Shown here one piece after another: positions 18,018-26,440 of a stretch of 64,000 nt of DNA. Source of the stretch: Natronorubrum tibetense GA33 (GTDB lineage: Archaea > Halobacteriota > Halobacteria > Halobacteriales > Natrialbaceae). Position 1 is the stretch's first letter. Every line of letters begins with the position of its first letter. Made by a program: the position numbers and the translations under genes. The DNA lies in assembly GCF_000383975.1 (NCBI RefSeq), contig NZ_KB913017.1, positions 3,324,265 through 3,388,264 of the forward strand, given 5' to 3'. The notes below the pieces were generated by a model. The model searched no databases, was not told the origin of the DNA, and worked only from the letters and a program-made list of their open reading frames with translations.

Positions 18018-18409
18018 TAGAACTCACCCTCTTGTTTTGGGTCATCCTCACACCACGGGCAACTTCGATCATCCCTGGACGGTTTGTATTCTAAGTTGCA
18101 CGTATCACATACGACGAGGTGATCAGCGGTATATGAGGTATACTCACTGCACAACACCGTTATTATTTCATCATTTTTCACCACTAGAATTGTTCTACTT
18201 GGTGGATGGAGCTTGGAAGTCCCACTATAGGAGATTCCACCAACGTGGTAGCCATGCAGCCATGCCTCAGTGAGACTGTGTGCGGTTCCGCGCTGAAGCC
18301 ATCTGAGCTTCGCATGGTCTGTACCTGTCGGTAGATGAGCCCAATCTTCGGGCTGAATGTCACGCCCAAGATCATCGGTTCCCTCCCGGATTGTATTCGG
18401 TACAGACAT
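18017..18409 (-). CDS. Small DUF4258-like protein with C-terminal zinc ribbon
   Basis: This is about 130 residues from ATG 18409 (MSVPNTIREG). The middle has an HAKLRWLQRG helix, then strands ending TILVVKNDEIITVLCSEY. This resembles DUF4258 or BrnT/RelE-type small folds, which include toxins, but the likeness is weak. A C-terminal knuckle (CDTC and CPWC, about 20 residues apart) could bind zinc. It sits 7 bases after the HTH gene and overlaps the HNH gene by one base, so it belongs to the same operon. Confidence 0.55.
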   Translation of the reverse strand: MSVPNTIREGTDDLGRDIQPEDWAHLPTGTDHAKLRWLQRGTAHSLTEAWLHGYHVGGISYSGTSKLHPPSRTILVVKNDEIITVLCSEYTSYTADHLVVCDTCNLEYKPSRDDRSCPWCEDDPKQEGEF

Positions 18410-18416
18410 CGACACT

Positions 18417-19061
18417 CTAATTATCTTCCTCGAGTTTTTGTTTCGCAGAGGAGACCCGTCCATTAATTGCCTGCCGGCTAACACCTCTTATTTCAGCCCA
18501 GTCTGACTGAGTCATTTGCGAGAGACCCCTAGATGACTCTTCCATCATCCAGTAGTCTATTGTGTCCGCACTCGATCCAAGATGATCTGTTAAGGATATA
18601 AGTTCTGCACGAGCAACTAGCCGCCCAATATCGACTGGAGAGATATTATCGATTCCTTCCTCACCATGGTTAAGGAACGTGTCGATTACTTGTCTTTCCG
18701 ACCCCTCATTGATGATAGAACCTTCAATAACGCACATACCATTCGCCTGATATTCAACATCAATTTTTGACCGTACATTTTCAGCAATATGTTGTTCTAC
18801 GGTTATTGCTCTTGCAGCCTCCCATGGTTCGGCTTCGGTTCCCGTCTGCGGGTTTGTGATTTGTGGAGTACCATACTCCCTCAATACACTGGTCATTTCT
18901 TCCAATTTTTCCCTATAGCGATCGTCCTCCTCAAGAATCAGATGTCCCTCCTCGTCTGTTGGACACCCAAATGAAGCAGGAACACTTCCAACGTCGAATA
19001 ACTCTACAGTGATCTCCCCTATTTCACGAATAGCCCTCAATTGCCTTTGAATCGAACCCAT
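18417..19061 (-). CDS. HTH protein heading the HNH-EVE operon
   Basis: This is a 214-residue protein. The last 50 residues hold an HTH (MTQSDWAEIRGVSRQAINGR, then VSSAKQKLEEDN), a pattern seen in sigma-like and phage regulators. The N-terminal 150 residues are unassigned, with a predicted alternation of helices and strands. It is the first gene of the minus-strand unit and is preceded by a strong TATA-like sequence, so it probably autoregulates the restriction genes. A DNA-recognition role in the system is also possible. Confidence 0.6.
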   Translation of the reverse strand: MGSIQRQLRAIREIGEITVELFDVGSVPASFGCPTDEEGHLILEEDDRYREKLEEMTSVLREYGTPQITNPQTGTEAEPWEAARAITVEQHIAENVRSKIDVEYQANGMCVIEGSIINEGSERQVIDTFLNHGEEGIDNISPVDIGRLVARAELISLTDHLGSSADTIDYWMMEESSRGLSQMTQSDWAEIRGVSRQAINGRVSSAKQKLEEDN

Positions 19062-19095
19062 ATATTGACGTTATATTTCTAATATATAAGTCTTG
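19062..19095 (-). promoter_or_regulatory. Promoter of the HTH-HNH-EVE operon
   Basis: On the minus strand CTTATATATT (19090-19081) lies 20-29 bases before the ATG at 19061, in an otherwise AT-rich stretch and without a Shine-Dalgarno sequence. This is the canonical spacing of a leaderless archaeal promoter. Confidence 0.55.
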
Positions 19096-19215
19096 CTGTA
19101 TAACAGTAAATAATATATTTACACCTCAGGTTGAGGTATTGCTGAGATTGTGCGATAGACGAGACACAAGAGCTACCGACCTCGAAACCACTCGTGTTGA
19201 CACCAGAGGTAACTG

Positions 19216-20928
19216 ATGTTCGTTCTCGCATTCGATCGTGACTGGACAGTCGATGTGAACCCGCCGCCAGACCGATCGGCCGTCCCACTTGATTGGGTAA
19301 CGTTCTGGGCGCACGACATTGAACACGAAGTGTGGGCGATTGGAAACCAGCAACTCGTCTACGAGGCTGGTATCCCGGGTGTTATCGAAGCTGTTGACCG
19401 GTATTACGGTGATCTCGACATCATCGGTGAACAAGATGAGTCCGGTGAGTACGATTTTTGGCCGTCACGGGAACGACGACTCGAACTACTGGCAGAACTT
19501 TTCCCCGACGCACGCAAACACATCGTTATCGGTGATAGCGACTGCAGCCACGTCGACGGGTGGGAGCAGTACACCGCCTGGGAATTCCGTGAGGCAGTCA
19601 CGACAGGTTCGCTGAGCGCGTTTTTCCACCCGCCATCTATTGACTCCGACACAATCAGCGATACGAGTTCAGATCACGTCGAAACGATCCGCCAGCAACT
19701 CCGAACCGCCAGCGAAGCCCAAATCACCGTCAGCGGCAGTGAAGAAGACGCGTTCCGAACCGCGTCGTGGAAAAAACCGCGTCCAACCGCACTTCCGGTC
19801 GACGCACCAGCAACACTCGACTTTACTACAACCGCTGGCGACACACGGCGCATCCAACTTCCAGACATCACTGATGTCACTGTCCTCGAGGAGCAACCTG
19901 AGTCCGAGCGCGAACACGAAGACAACTCCAAACCCACAGCCGACATCGAACTGCCGGACACCGGACTGATGCTGCGACGCGTCGAGCGGGCCACGTACCT
20001 GACAACCGCTCAACGAGTCGAATTCACGATCGATGTCCTCAAAACTGCCACGAAACTCTCCGCTCTCCCGAAAAAACTGATGGGCGAGTTCAACCGCGCT
20101 ATCGACGATGTCCCCGACGGCACGTCTCCCGTGGATAAGGCATCGTCCTACGCCGCACGACACCCCTCACACCTGCAAAACCACGTCAGCGATCTGAGCC
20201 GCCTTACTGGTGTCACCGATACTGGGGCGAGCAGACACGCAACCTGGTGCCTGATGGAACTCGCCGAGAAAACACCAGAACCTGTGATCGACGCCGTCCC
20301 AGCACTCACGACCGCACTCACAACCGACGACGAACCCACACGTACGTACGCAACGTATGCACTCACCTGCATCTCGAACCAATACCCGGAAGAACTCTTA
20401 CCTGCGCTCGATACGCTGATCAACCAGCTTGACAACGAGAACCAAACGATTCGAACCAACACGCACTCTGCCGTCGGTCATATCGTCAACGGCTACCCTG
20501 ATACAGCGGTCGCACATACCGACTCGATCGCAACACTCCTCGAAAGCGACACAAAGCGAGTTCGAAACAACGCCACGGGATTACTCGCAGATATCGCCCA
20601 AGAACATCCAGATCGTATCATTGAGTACGCTGACGACCTCGCAGCACGACTCACCGATCCAAACATCCAGGCCCGAATCAACGCCTCGATCGCACTTCTC
20701 CGAGCTGGAGAAGCGAATCCAGAGGCCGTCCGGAACCACCACCGGCAACTCGAAAAAGCACTCGACGATTCCAGCCCTGAAATGCGAGCAAACGCCTGTG
20801 TACTCGTTACGAATACTGACGCTCCAGTTTCAATAGAGATACTCCAAGAGCTTCGTGCAAACGATCCTGACGAGACTGTGAGAGATCACGCGGCGATGGC
20901 AATCAGAAGACGAGACAACAGTCCATAA
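19216..20928 (+). CDS. HAD-like/HEAT-repeat fusion protein
   Basis: This is a 570-residue protein. The N-terminal 140 residues resemble a HAD hydrolase: motif I-like LAFDRDWTVDVN (Asp7, Asp9), then PLDWVTFWAHDIEHEVWAIG and a later IVIGDSDCSH that may supply the acidic motif. After a linker, residues about 330-570 form HEAT-type repeats nearly matching those of the protein at 13071-15161. HAD enzymes are phosphatases or nucleotide hydrolases; the substrate here is unknown. An AT-rich stretch about 100 bases upstream could hold a promoter. Codon use differs slightly from neighbours (many GAA/AAA), consistent with exchange between replicons. Confidence 0.7.
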   Translation: MFVLAFDRDWTVDVNPPPDRSAVPLDWVTFWAHDIEHEVWAIGNQQLVYEAGIPGVIEAVDRYYGDLDIIGEQDESGEYDFWPSRERRLELLAELFPDARKHIVIGDSDCSHVDGWEQYTAWEFREAVTTGSLSAFFHPPSIDSDTISDTSSDHVETIRQQLRTASEAQITVSGSEEDAFRTASWKKPRPTALPVDAPATLDFTTTAGDTRRIQLPDITDVTVLEEQPESEREHEDNSKPTADIELPDTGLMLRRVERATYLTTAQRVEFTIDVLKTATKLSALPKKLMGEFNRAIDDVPDGTSPVDKASSYAARHPSHLQNHVSDLSRLTGVTDTGASRHATWCLMELAEKTPEPVIDAVPALTTALTTDDEPTRTYATYALTCISNQYPEELLPALDTLINQLDNENQTIRTNTHSAVGHIVNGYPDTAVAHTDSIATLLESDTKRVRNNATGLLADIAQEHPDRIIEYADDLAARLTDPNIQARINASIALLRAGEANPEAVRNHHRQLEKALDDSSPEMRANACVLVTNTDAPVSIEILQELRANDPDETVRDHAAMAIRRRDNSP

Positions 20929-21216
20929 CAGCATTTCACCTCAATAGCACTCAGGAAAAGGTGTCAAAACCGGCGATCGGATCATCATCGGCTCGTCGGT
21001 TCCATCTTTCAAAAACGAGAAAAAGGGGTCTTGGAACAACGTATCGGAACGGCCTATCGGGATGTCGCTCACGCGCTATTGTGGAATGAGTTCCCAGAAC
21101 ACCGGACGGATCTCACGAACGTATTGTGTGGTGTAGATTTTTTGTGAGGGCGCGATAGCGCTGTGAAAGTTCCGACCGTTAGTAGTTTATCTCCCTGGGA
21201 TAAGCTATGAATAGCA
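20929..21216. other. Intergenic stretch with a possible gene remnant
   Basis: A plus-strand frame around 21010-21147 reads LEQRIGTAYRDVAHALLWNE and ends GVDFL before TGA. It has coding-like composition but no start and no recognisable family, so it may be the tail of a lost gene. A TTTAT motif near 21186-21190 precedes the ATG at 21217 by about 27 bases and is the likely promoter of the next operon. Confidence 0.35.
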
Positions 21217-23337
21217 ATGAACGACGAGACACTGACTTCGTCCCCGAGGTGTTTGTATTATCTCGTCTCGTCTACCGATTCAGTCATTTCCCAAAGTAAA
21301 ACAGTGACTGATCGGCTTGACGAGATACCCGGTATCCAGGCAGAGGTGACGATCACGGACCTGATTTCTGACTCGCCATATGACTCGGTTCTTCGATCTG
21401 CAAAGGTGGGGTCTCGATACGGGAAGCCATTACTCGATCTCTATCTTGATGAGATTCGAACACGGCTGGAACGTGTCGATGAGGCCGCCCTAGCAGATGA
21501 GTTAGAGGCGCAGTTCAGTAGGAATGGAGCTGATCCGTATCAAGCCGGACTCACGGCTGATGTGTTGACTATTGGAATCGACGTCAAGTCGAAGCTTGAA
21601 CAGACGATTGAGACGCCGGAGCAGCTTTCGTTTAACAGTGATGACCTTGCGGCAGCTGCTGGCTTCGCCGCTGAGCAAGAGAATATCCAATCAAACGAAT
21701 GTTGTGGTGCAGTCCTCGTCCAAGTCAACGAACCGCTATCGGAACTGGTTGATCGTCATTCTACGGGCGGGTTATCCAATGTTGTACAGCAGCTTTTGTT
21801 GGCAGGTCTTGATGTTTACTTTGTTGGGTCGCGTGGAGGGTCAGATGAACTTGAGATCATCCGTAACCAGTTTCGACGTATTGGGTCTTTTTCAGTAGAA
21901 GAAGAGACACAAGTTGAGTTTGACACCTCAGAGGGAACGAAGTCGTTTGTGGAACAATGGTATGAAAGTCTGTCATTCGATGTAGCAGACGGGCGTGTCA
22001 GAGAGTCAGTAATCCGTCCGGCAAGTGTCGTAGCTTACGATCTACCAGAGCGAAAAGCGCGTCGTCATTTCTTTAGAGCGATCGTTGATGGCCTACAAAT
22101 CGCATACGCAGAGCAAAAGTCCGATGCAGAGGAGTTCGCTCAGCTATGGTCGGATCGGATTACGCCTCACCCAGAGTATGATCAATACCGGTCTCAGCGG
22201 AGCGATTTCCCAATCGTCACACTCGCACGTGAAGATGGTCGGCAACGCGAGTTCCGGTTTACATACCGGGGTCCAAACACGAAACCGCATATCGATGGTG
22301 TTCCAGTTCGGTCAGAGGAGATTGAGGAAGCCTTTATTGATCTCCTTGAACGGTACTTGGACGCCTCTGTAGTAGATGATGAACAGTGGAACGGTCTTCT
22401 AGATGGTATCCGGACAGGCATTGGGGAACAACTTGACTTGGATGCTGAATCTCTTGCGGAAAATGCTCTCCTGCGACGAGCTCGGATTCGGACTCAGATT
22501 TCTCCAGCTCTAAGTCCCGTCCAACACTCGAAACAGAACATCCGATCCTTGGAAGAAGAGAAGAACGCAGAGTGGTACCGTGATCACTGGCGGACAATTC
22601 TCTCTGATTACAAAATCACGACGACAACCGGCACAAACATAATCAAGAAGAAACAAGAACTGACCACCGAACTTAATCCGGAATCAACAGCTGACACGGC
22701 GCTCTATTACAAACTTCAACGGGATATCGAAAACGCGTGGGAGTACTACTGCTCGAATTTGAAAGAACAAATTCGAGTCAGTTTACCGGATGAACTCGCT
22801 GTCGATATTGAGCAACAAGAGAAGGATGCTCGAACGGATATTCGCGTTGCCGTGCATCCACCTGATGCAGGCAACGTAACTACGACCGTATCGATTTACC
22901 TGCCGTTTAGCGATGTCCGGGTTGATGAAGAGCGAGTGACGCGAGCTACCGTTCCGACTGTCGTTGCGCGAATATTAGAAATGTTTGAGGGGGTTCTTTA
23001 CTCCCGAGCCGATGGAGATGAGATTGGCGCTGAAGAGTTACTACTGGAGATAATCCGGCTCTATTGTAACGTAGCAGAGGTGGAAAAGGGAGATTTAGTC
23101 TACTTCGAAGAGATCGTCACATTTGCACAATCGTTACCAGACATTGCTGAGCGATTCCAAGAACCGAATCAAGATATTGAGGAAAGCATGTACCAGAAAC
23201 TCGGTAGCAGGCAGGTAATGGATTCGCTCCGTGAGGCTCACGTCCGGTTCCACCGCAAGGGCAGTGACGACAGACGAAGTGTCAAAGTTAGAGGTGACCA
23301 ATACATTGCGATGGAATTACGTGACGGGGCACCATAA
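21217..23337 (+). CDS. Unknown 706-aa protein, first gene of the ATPase-helicase-nuclease cluster
   Basis: No domain is recognised. Residues 1-110 are a mixed alpha/beta region. The middle (about 330-375) contains FPIVTLAREDGRQREFRFTY, suggesting a beta-sheet domain. Residues 440-560 look helical and charged. The C-terminal 60 residues (from about YFEEIVTFAQSLPDIAERF to KVRGDQYIAMEL) look like a winged helix. No P-loop, nuclease or membrane motif was found. The next gene starts 9 bases after its stop. Position at the head of the set suggests a system-specific component (sensor or scaffold), but this is inference. Confidence 0.7.
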   Translation: MNDETLTSSPRCLYYLVSSTDSVISQSKTVTDRLDEIPGIQAEVTITDLISDSPYDSVLRSAKVGSRYGKPLLDLYLDEIRTRLERVDEAALADELEAQFSRNGADPYQAGLTADVLTIGIDVKSKLEQTIETPEQLSFNSDDLAAAAGFAAEQENIQSNECCGAVLVQVNEPLSELVDRHSTGGLSNVVQQLLLAGLDVYFVGSRGGSDELEIIRNQFRRIGSFSVEEETQVEFDTSEGTKSFVEQWYESLSFDVADGRVRESVIRPASVVAYDLPERKARRHFFRAIVDGLQIAYAEQKSDAEEFAQLWSDRITPHPEYDQYRSQRSDFPIVTLAREDGRQREFRFTYRGPNTKPHIDGVPVRSEEIEEAFIDLLERYLDASVVDDEQWNGLLDGIRTGIGEQLDLDAESLAENALLRRARIRTQISPALSPVQHSKQNIRSLEEEKNAEWYRDHWRTILSDYKITTTTGTNIIKKKQELTTELNPESTADTALYYKLQRDIENAWEYYCSNLKEQIRVSLPDELAVDIEQQEKDARTDIRVAVHPPDAGNVTTTVSIYLPFSDVRVDEERVTRATVPTVVARILEMFEGVLYSRADGDEIGAEELLLEIIRLYCNVAEVEKGDLVYFEEIVTFAQSLPDIAERFQEPNQDIEESMYQKLGSRQVMDSLREAHVRFHRKGSDDRRSVKVRGDQYIAMELRDGAP

Positions 23338-23346
23338 TTTCAGAAT

Positions 23347-24516
23347 GTGTCACAATCTCCATTCTCCATCGATCCGGATACCGCGATACCGATACTAACG
23401 AGGTTACAACAAGGGGTTCCTCCTGAACCGGAGAGTATCCAGTACATCCGTGTTGGACGAAAAGACGAAGAACGCCGTCTCTGCGATAAGCCCATAGAGG
23501 GGCTACAGAGTCTTAAACGGGGCAGCGGTCAAATCTACTTCGTTCTCGGTGACTTCGGGTACGGGAAGTCGTTTTTCATCAACCTTCTTTCACAGCGGGC
23601 TACTGACATGAATATGGTGCGGTCCCGTTTCGACCTTCAGGATATCCAAGATATCGCTGATAAGACAGATTTGTATACTAATATCGTTCGAAATATACGG
23701 TATCCAGATGAGCGAGGAGAGGGACTGGTACCGCTTTTCCGGAGATTCTGTGAAGAAGTAGACCGTAGTGATTTTGACCGTATTGCGACCGAGCGCGGAT
23801 TCTATGGGCACCCGATCTATAATATGCTCTCGAATTTGCTTGAGGCATGGGAGAAAGGACAACTGCGCGTTGAAAAAGATGAGGTGACACTTGATCAAAG
23901 TCAGGTACTCACTGCTGTTACTAGCTATCTTCAAGGTGAGGATGTTCCTTTAGAGGGACTTCACGCTATCGGCAAGGTTGGGTTTGATCATATTTCGAAG
24001 GAAGACGAGTACGAATACCTCCAGCATATTCGCTCTCTGGTATTAGAACTGGGATATGATGGGGTAGTAGTGCTGTTAGACGAAGCCGCAGAGCAACTTG
24101 AATGGTCCCCTGATTCTGGGACGACCCAACGGTTGATCGATCTTTACAATAAGTGCTTTCAGCAAGGCAAATTTGATCATATGATGTTCGTCTTTGTTGG
24201 TAACCAGGATAAGTGGGACACGCTAATTGATGAGACAGGACATCAAGCTCTCTCTGACCGATATCGAGCGAAAAAGGTAGTTCTCGGAGAACTTACTGAA
24301 GAGGACTATGTGGACCTAGTTGAACGTGTCGCCCATCTTGTTACGGTCGCCCATGACCGTTCGGTCTCGCTGACGGAGACGGAAGCACGCGAAATTGTAA
24401 CTAATGCTGCAAGTGAGTACGGGGGCGTTAGCGAACTTAGCCCCCGCCGATTACTCCTTTTCCCAAGGCGAAAAGAGAACGATACAACTCTTGTTGATCT
24501 AATCAGTGACAAGTAG
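23347..24516 (+). CDS. BrxD-like (DUF2791) ATPase
   Basis: This 389-residue P-loop ATPase has GTG as the start, 9 bases after the previous stop. The N-terminus has the family's pattern ILTRLQQGVPPEPESIQYIR, then VGRKDEERRL. Walker A is GDFGYGKSFF (about 70-79) and Walker B is VVVLLDEAAEQLEW (about 239-252). The C-terminal segment GGVSELSPRRLLLF fits the lid/winged region. These are hallmarks of the BREX system ATP-binding (BrxC/BrxD) family, STAND/AAA-like ATPases associated with defence operons. No PglZ, PglX or BrxL is present, so this is not a BREX locus. It probably forms a complex with the zinc-ribbon ATPase downstream. Confidence 0.75.
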   Translation: MSQSPFSIDPDTAIPILTRLQQGVPPEPESIQYIRVGRKDEERRLCDKPIEGLQSLKRGSGQIYFVLGDFGYGKSFFINLLSQRATDMNMVRSRFDLQDIQDIADKTDLYTNIVRNIRYPDERGEGLVPLFRRFCEEVDRSDFDRIATERGFYGHPIYNMLSNLLEAWEKGQLRVEKDEVTLDQSQVLTAVTSYLQGEDVPLEGLHAIGKVGFDHISKEDEYEYLQHIRSLVLELGYDGVVVLLDEAAEQLEWSPDSGTTQRLIDLYNKCFQQGKFDHMMFVFVGNQDKWDTLIDETGHQALSDRYRAKKVVLGELTEEDYVDLVERVAHLVTVAHDRSVSLTETEAREIVTNAASEYGGVSELSPRRLLLFPRRKENDTTLVDLISDK

Positions 24517-24565
24517 GGCTATCAGCCGACAGGTTTTTCTATTTTAGCTGAGGTTTCAGAGTATA

Positions 24566-26080
24566 ATGGCGGTACATGATTGCTCTACTTGTGACCGGTC
24601 AATAGTCAGTACTGCGATTTACTGTCCCCACTGTCTCATAATGCGGATTGAGTCCGATACTTCTTGGTTTCCCGTGACGACAGAAGGGAGTGATAACTCA
24701 TTGCTTCAGCATGAACTAGTCCCCGAGCATCGGATTCTACCCGAAAAACGTACAAAACAACTGCTCAAGGAATATGATATTGAACGTACAGACTTACCAC
24801 GGATTAAGGATACAGACCCTGCGATTGAACATCTTACTTGCGGACCGGGTGATGTAATTGAAGTCATCAGGGATAGTCGAACAACAGATACTGCGAAGAA
24901 CTATCGATTAGTCACCGGTAACAGTGGGGCCTTGAACTCTGGGGGAACATCACACGAGGAATGGCGTAATCCTGCTGATACAGCTGATGACCTTTATACA
25001 GCTACTGAAGAGCTCACAGAAGACAAAGCACTCCACATTTTGGAGAACATCAGAGCACATGTTCCACCAAGTCGTCCAGGAGCGTGTGAAGCGATTGCCG
25101 TCAATAGAGACGACGAGATCACGGACGCAACTACAAGAGTAAGAGAGGGGGCACCATATACGTTCATTCAGGGCGAACTCGGCTATGGAAAGTCGTTCTT
25201 TCTCCAGTGGGTCCGCGATCGAATGTTTCCAACAACTGCGATCAGTTTCGTTGACTTGGACGACGAAATTACATTTACGAACGACGCCTTGATTGTCGAA
25301 GCGTTCTGGAAGAATCTTGAGACTCCCCGTTCAAATGTGAACGACCAGTATGCAAACGGGCTTGACGAAGTCTGGGATACGTTCTTGCGTCAGGTCGCAA
25401 ACCTATGTGCTAACTACTATGAGGGGCAAGGCTACGATCTTCGGAAAGACCGGGTTGCTAGGAGTTTGAGTCAAGCGGTAAGAGATATCCTTCGATCCAA
25501 CGGGGTTGAATCAGAGATCGCAGACCAGCTTTCAAATGTCGCGGGAAGCTACTTCGACACTTCCGTCAAGAGTTTAAGTCAAGTACTTGAAGACGACCTC
25601 CAGATTGATGATCCGATGAACCTCATCTCGCTTATGGCTACACTTGTACATCTCAACGGATATCACGTGCTATTGGCCGTTGACGAACTTGAGAAGTCTG
25701 ATAGGACAGAGGAGCATTTTAAAGCGATTGATAAGTTCATAGAGAGACTGCCTCAGGGGGTCTCTTTATTCGTGACAGGAACACCTGAGCTTGTAACTGG
25801 CGGTCAGGAAGGGAACGGTATGAAAGAGACATATCAATCATTCCACAAACGCACGATCAACAACCGGATCACACTTGAGCAACCATCCAGAGAGGAGTTG
25901 ATAGCAATCGTCAAACGGGTGAACTACTTAGAGACAGAATTAGTCGAGAGCAATGCTGTACGAGAATATTCTGATGCAACTGAAAATTTGGGCGGGGTAG
26001 AGGAAGCAGTTGAGACGTTCCTTTCCGAAACTGCACCTTCTTTCCGCGCTTTCCTGACTCATCTAGAAGAAAATAGTTAG
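24566..26080 (+). CDS. Zinc-ribbon ATPase of the BrxD-like group
   Basis: This is a 504-residue protein. An N-terminal zinc ribbon (C6, C9, C20, C23: CSTC and CPHC) is followed by a linker and an ATPase domain with Walker A GELGYGKSFF (about 203-212) and Walker B HVLLAVDELEKSD (about 369-381). The Walker A context (GYGKSFFLQWVRDRMF) mirrors the upstream ATPase (GYGKSFFINLLSQRA), so the two are paralogues. A sensor-like LFVTGTPELVTGG follows. It starts 49 bases after the previous gene. The zinc ribbon may contact DNA or the helicase encoded further downstream. Confidence 0.75.
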   Translation: MAVHDCSTCDRSIVSTAIYCPHCLIMRIESDTSWFPVTTEGSDNSLLQHELVPEHRILPEKRTKQLLKEYDIERTDLPRIKDTDPAIEHLTCGPGDVIEVIRDSRTTDTAKNYRLVTGNSGALNSGGTSHEEWRNPADTADDLYTATEELTEDKALHILENIRAHVPPSRPGACEAIAVNRDDEITDATTRVREGAPYTFIQGELGYGKSFFLQWVRDRMFPTTAISFVDLDDEITFTNDALIVEAFWKNLETPRSNVNDQYANGLDEVWDTFLRQVANLCANYYEGQGYDLRKDRVARSLSQAVRDILRSNGVESEIADQLSNVAGSYFDTSVKSLSQVLEDDLQIDDPMNLISLMATLVHLNGYHVLLAVDELEKSDRTEEHFKAIDKFIERLPQGVSLFVTGTPELVTGGQEGNGMKETYQSFHKRTINNRITLEQPSREELIAIVKRVNYLETELVESNAVREYSDATENLGGVEEAVETFLSETAPSFRAFLTHLEENS

Positions 26081-26440
26081 TGAGTTAGATCATAATCTGC
26101 AATTTGATTTCCGTACTATCGTAGCTTCTAGTAGTCTTTTCAGGTCCTGACATTTTCTCATTATTCAACCTAGTTTCCGACCAAGAGAGATGGCCCTGAG
26201 CGCATACTCTGAAGACCCGTACTGATACTTCCATCGGCTTAAAGTCAGATTTTAAATGGGGAGATACGAAGAGTCAACTTGGCTCTAGCAGCATTTCATT
26301 CCGATAATAGACGCACATTGACACGTCGAGTTAGGAAAACTACTCGTGGTTCTCATGACTGGCCAGGGGTCGGAGATGTAATGGGATCCCACTATCCATC
26401 AATCAAAATTACTATACTCTTAGCTAACGCGTTTTATGAC
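26081..26440. promoter_or_regulatory. Intergenic region with promoter for the MBL gene
   Basis: The region contains an AT-rich stretch with TTACTATACTCTT (26409-26421), placed about 20-30 bases before the GTG at 26441, the start I prefer for the MBL gene. Upstream in-frame starts (TTG 26279, ATG 26381) would add basic residues atypical of the family. No other gene is seen here. Confidence 0.45.
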
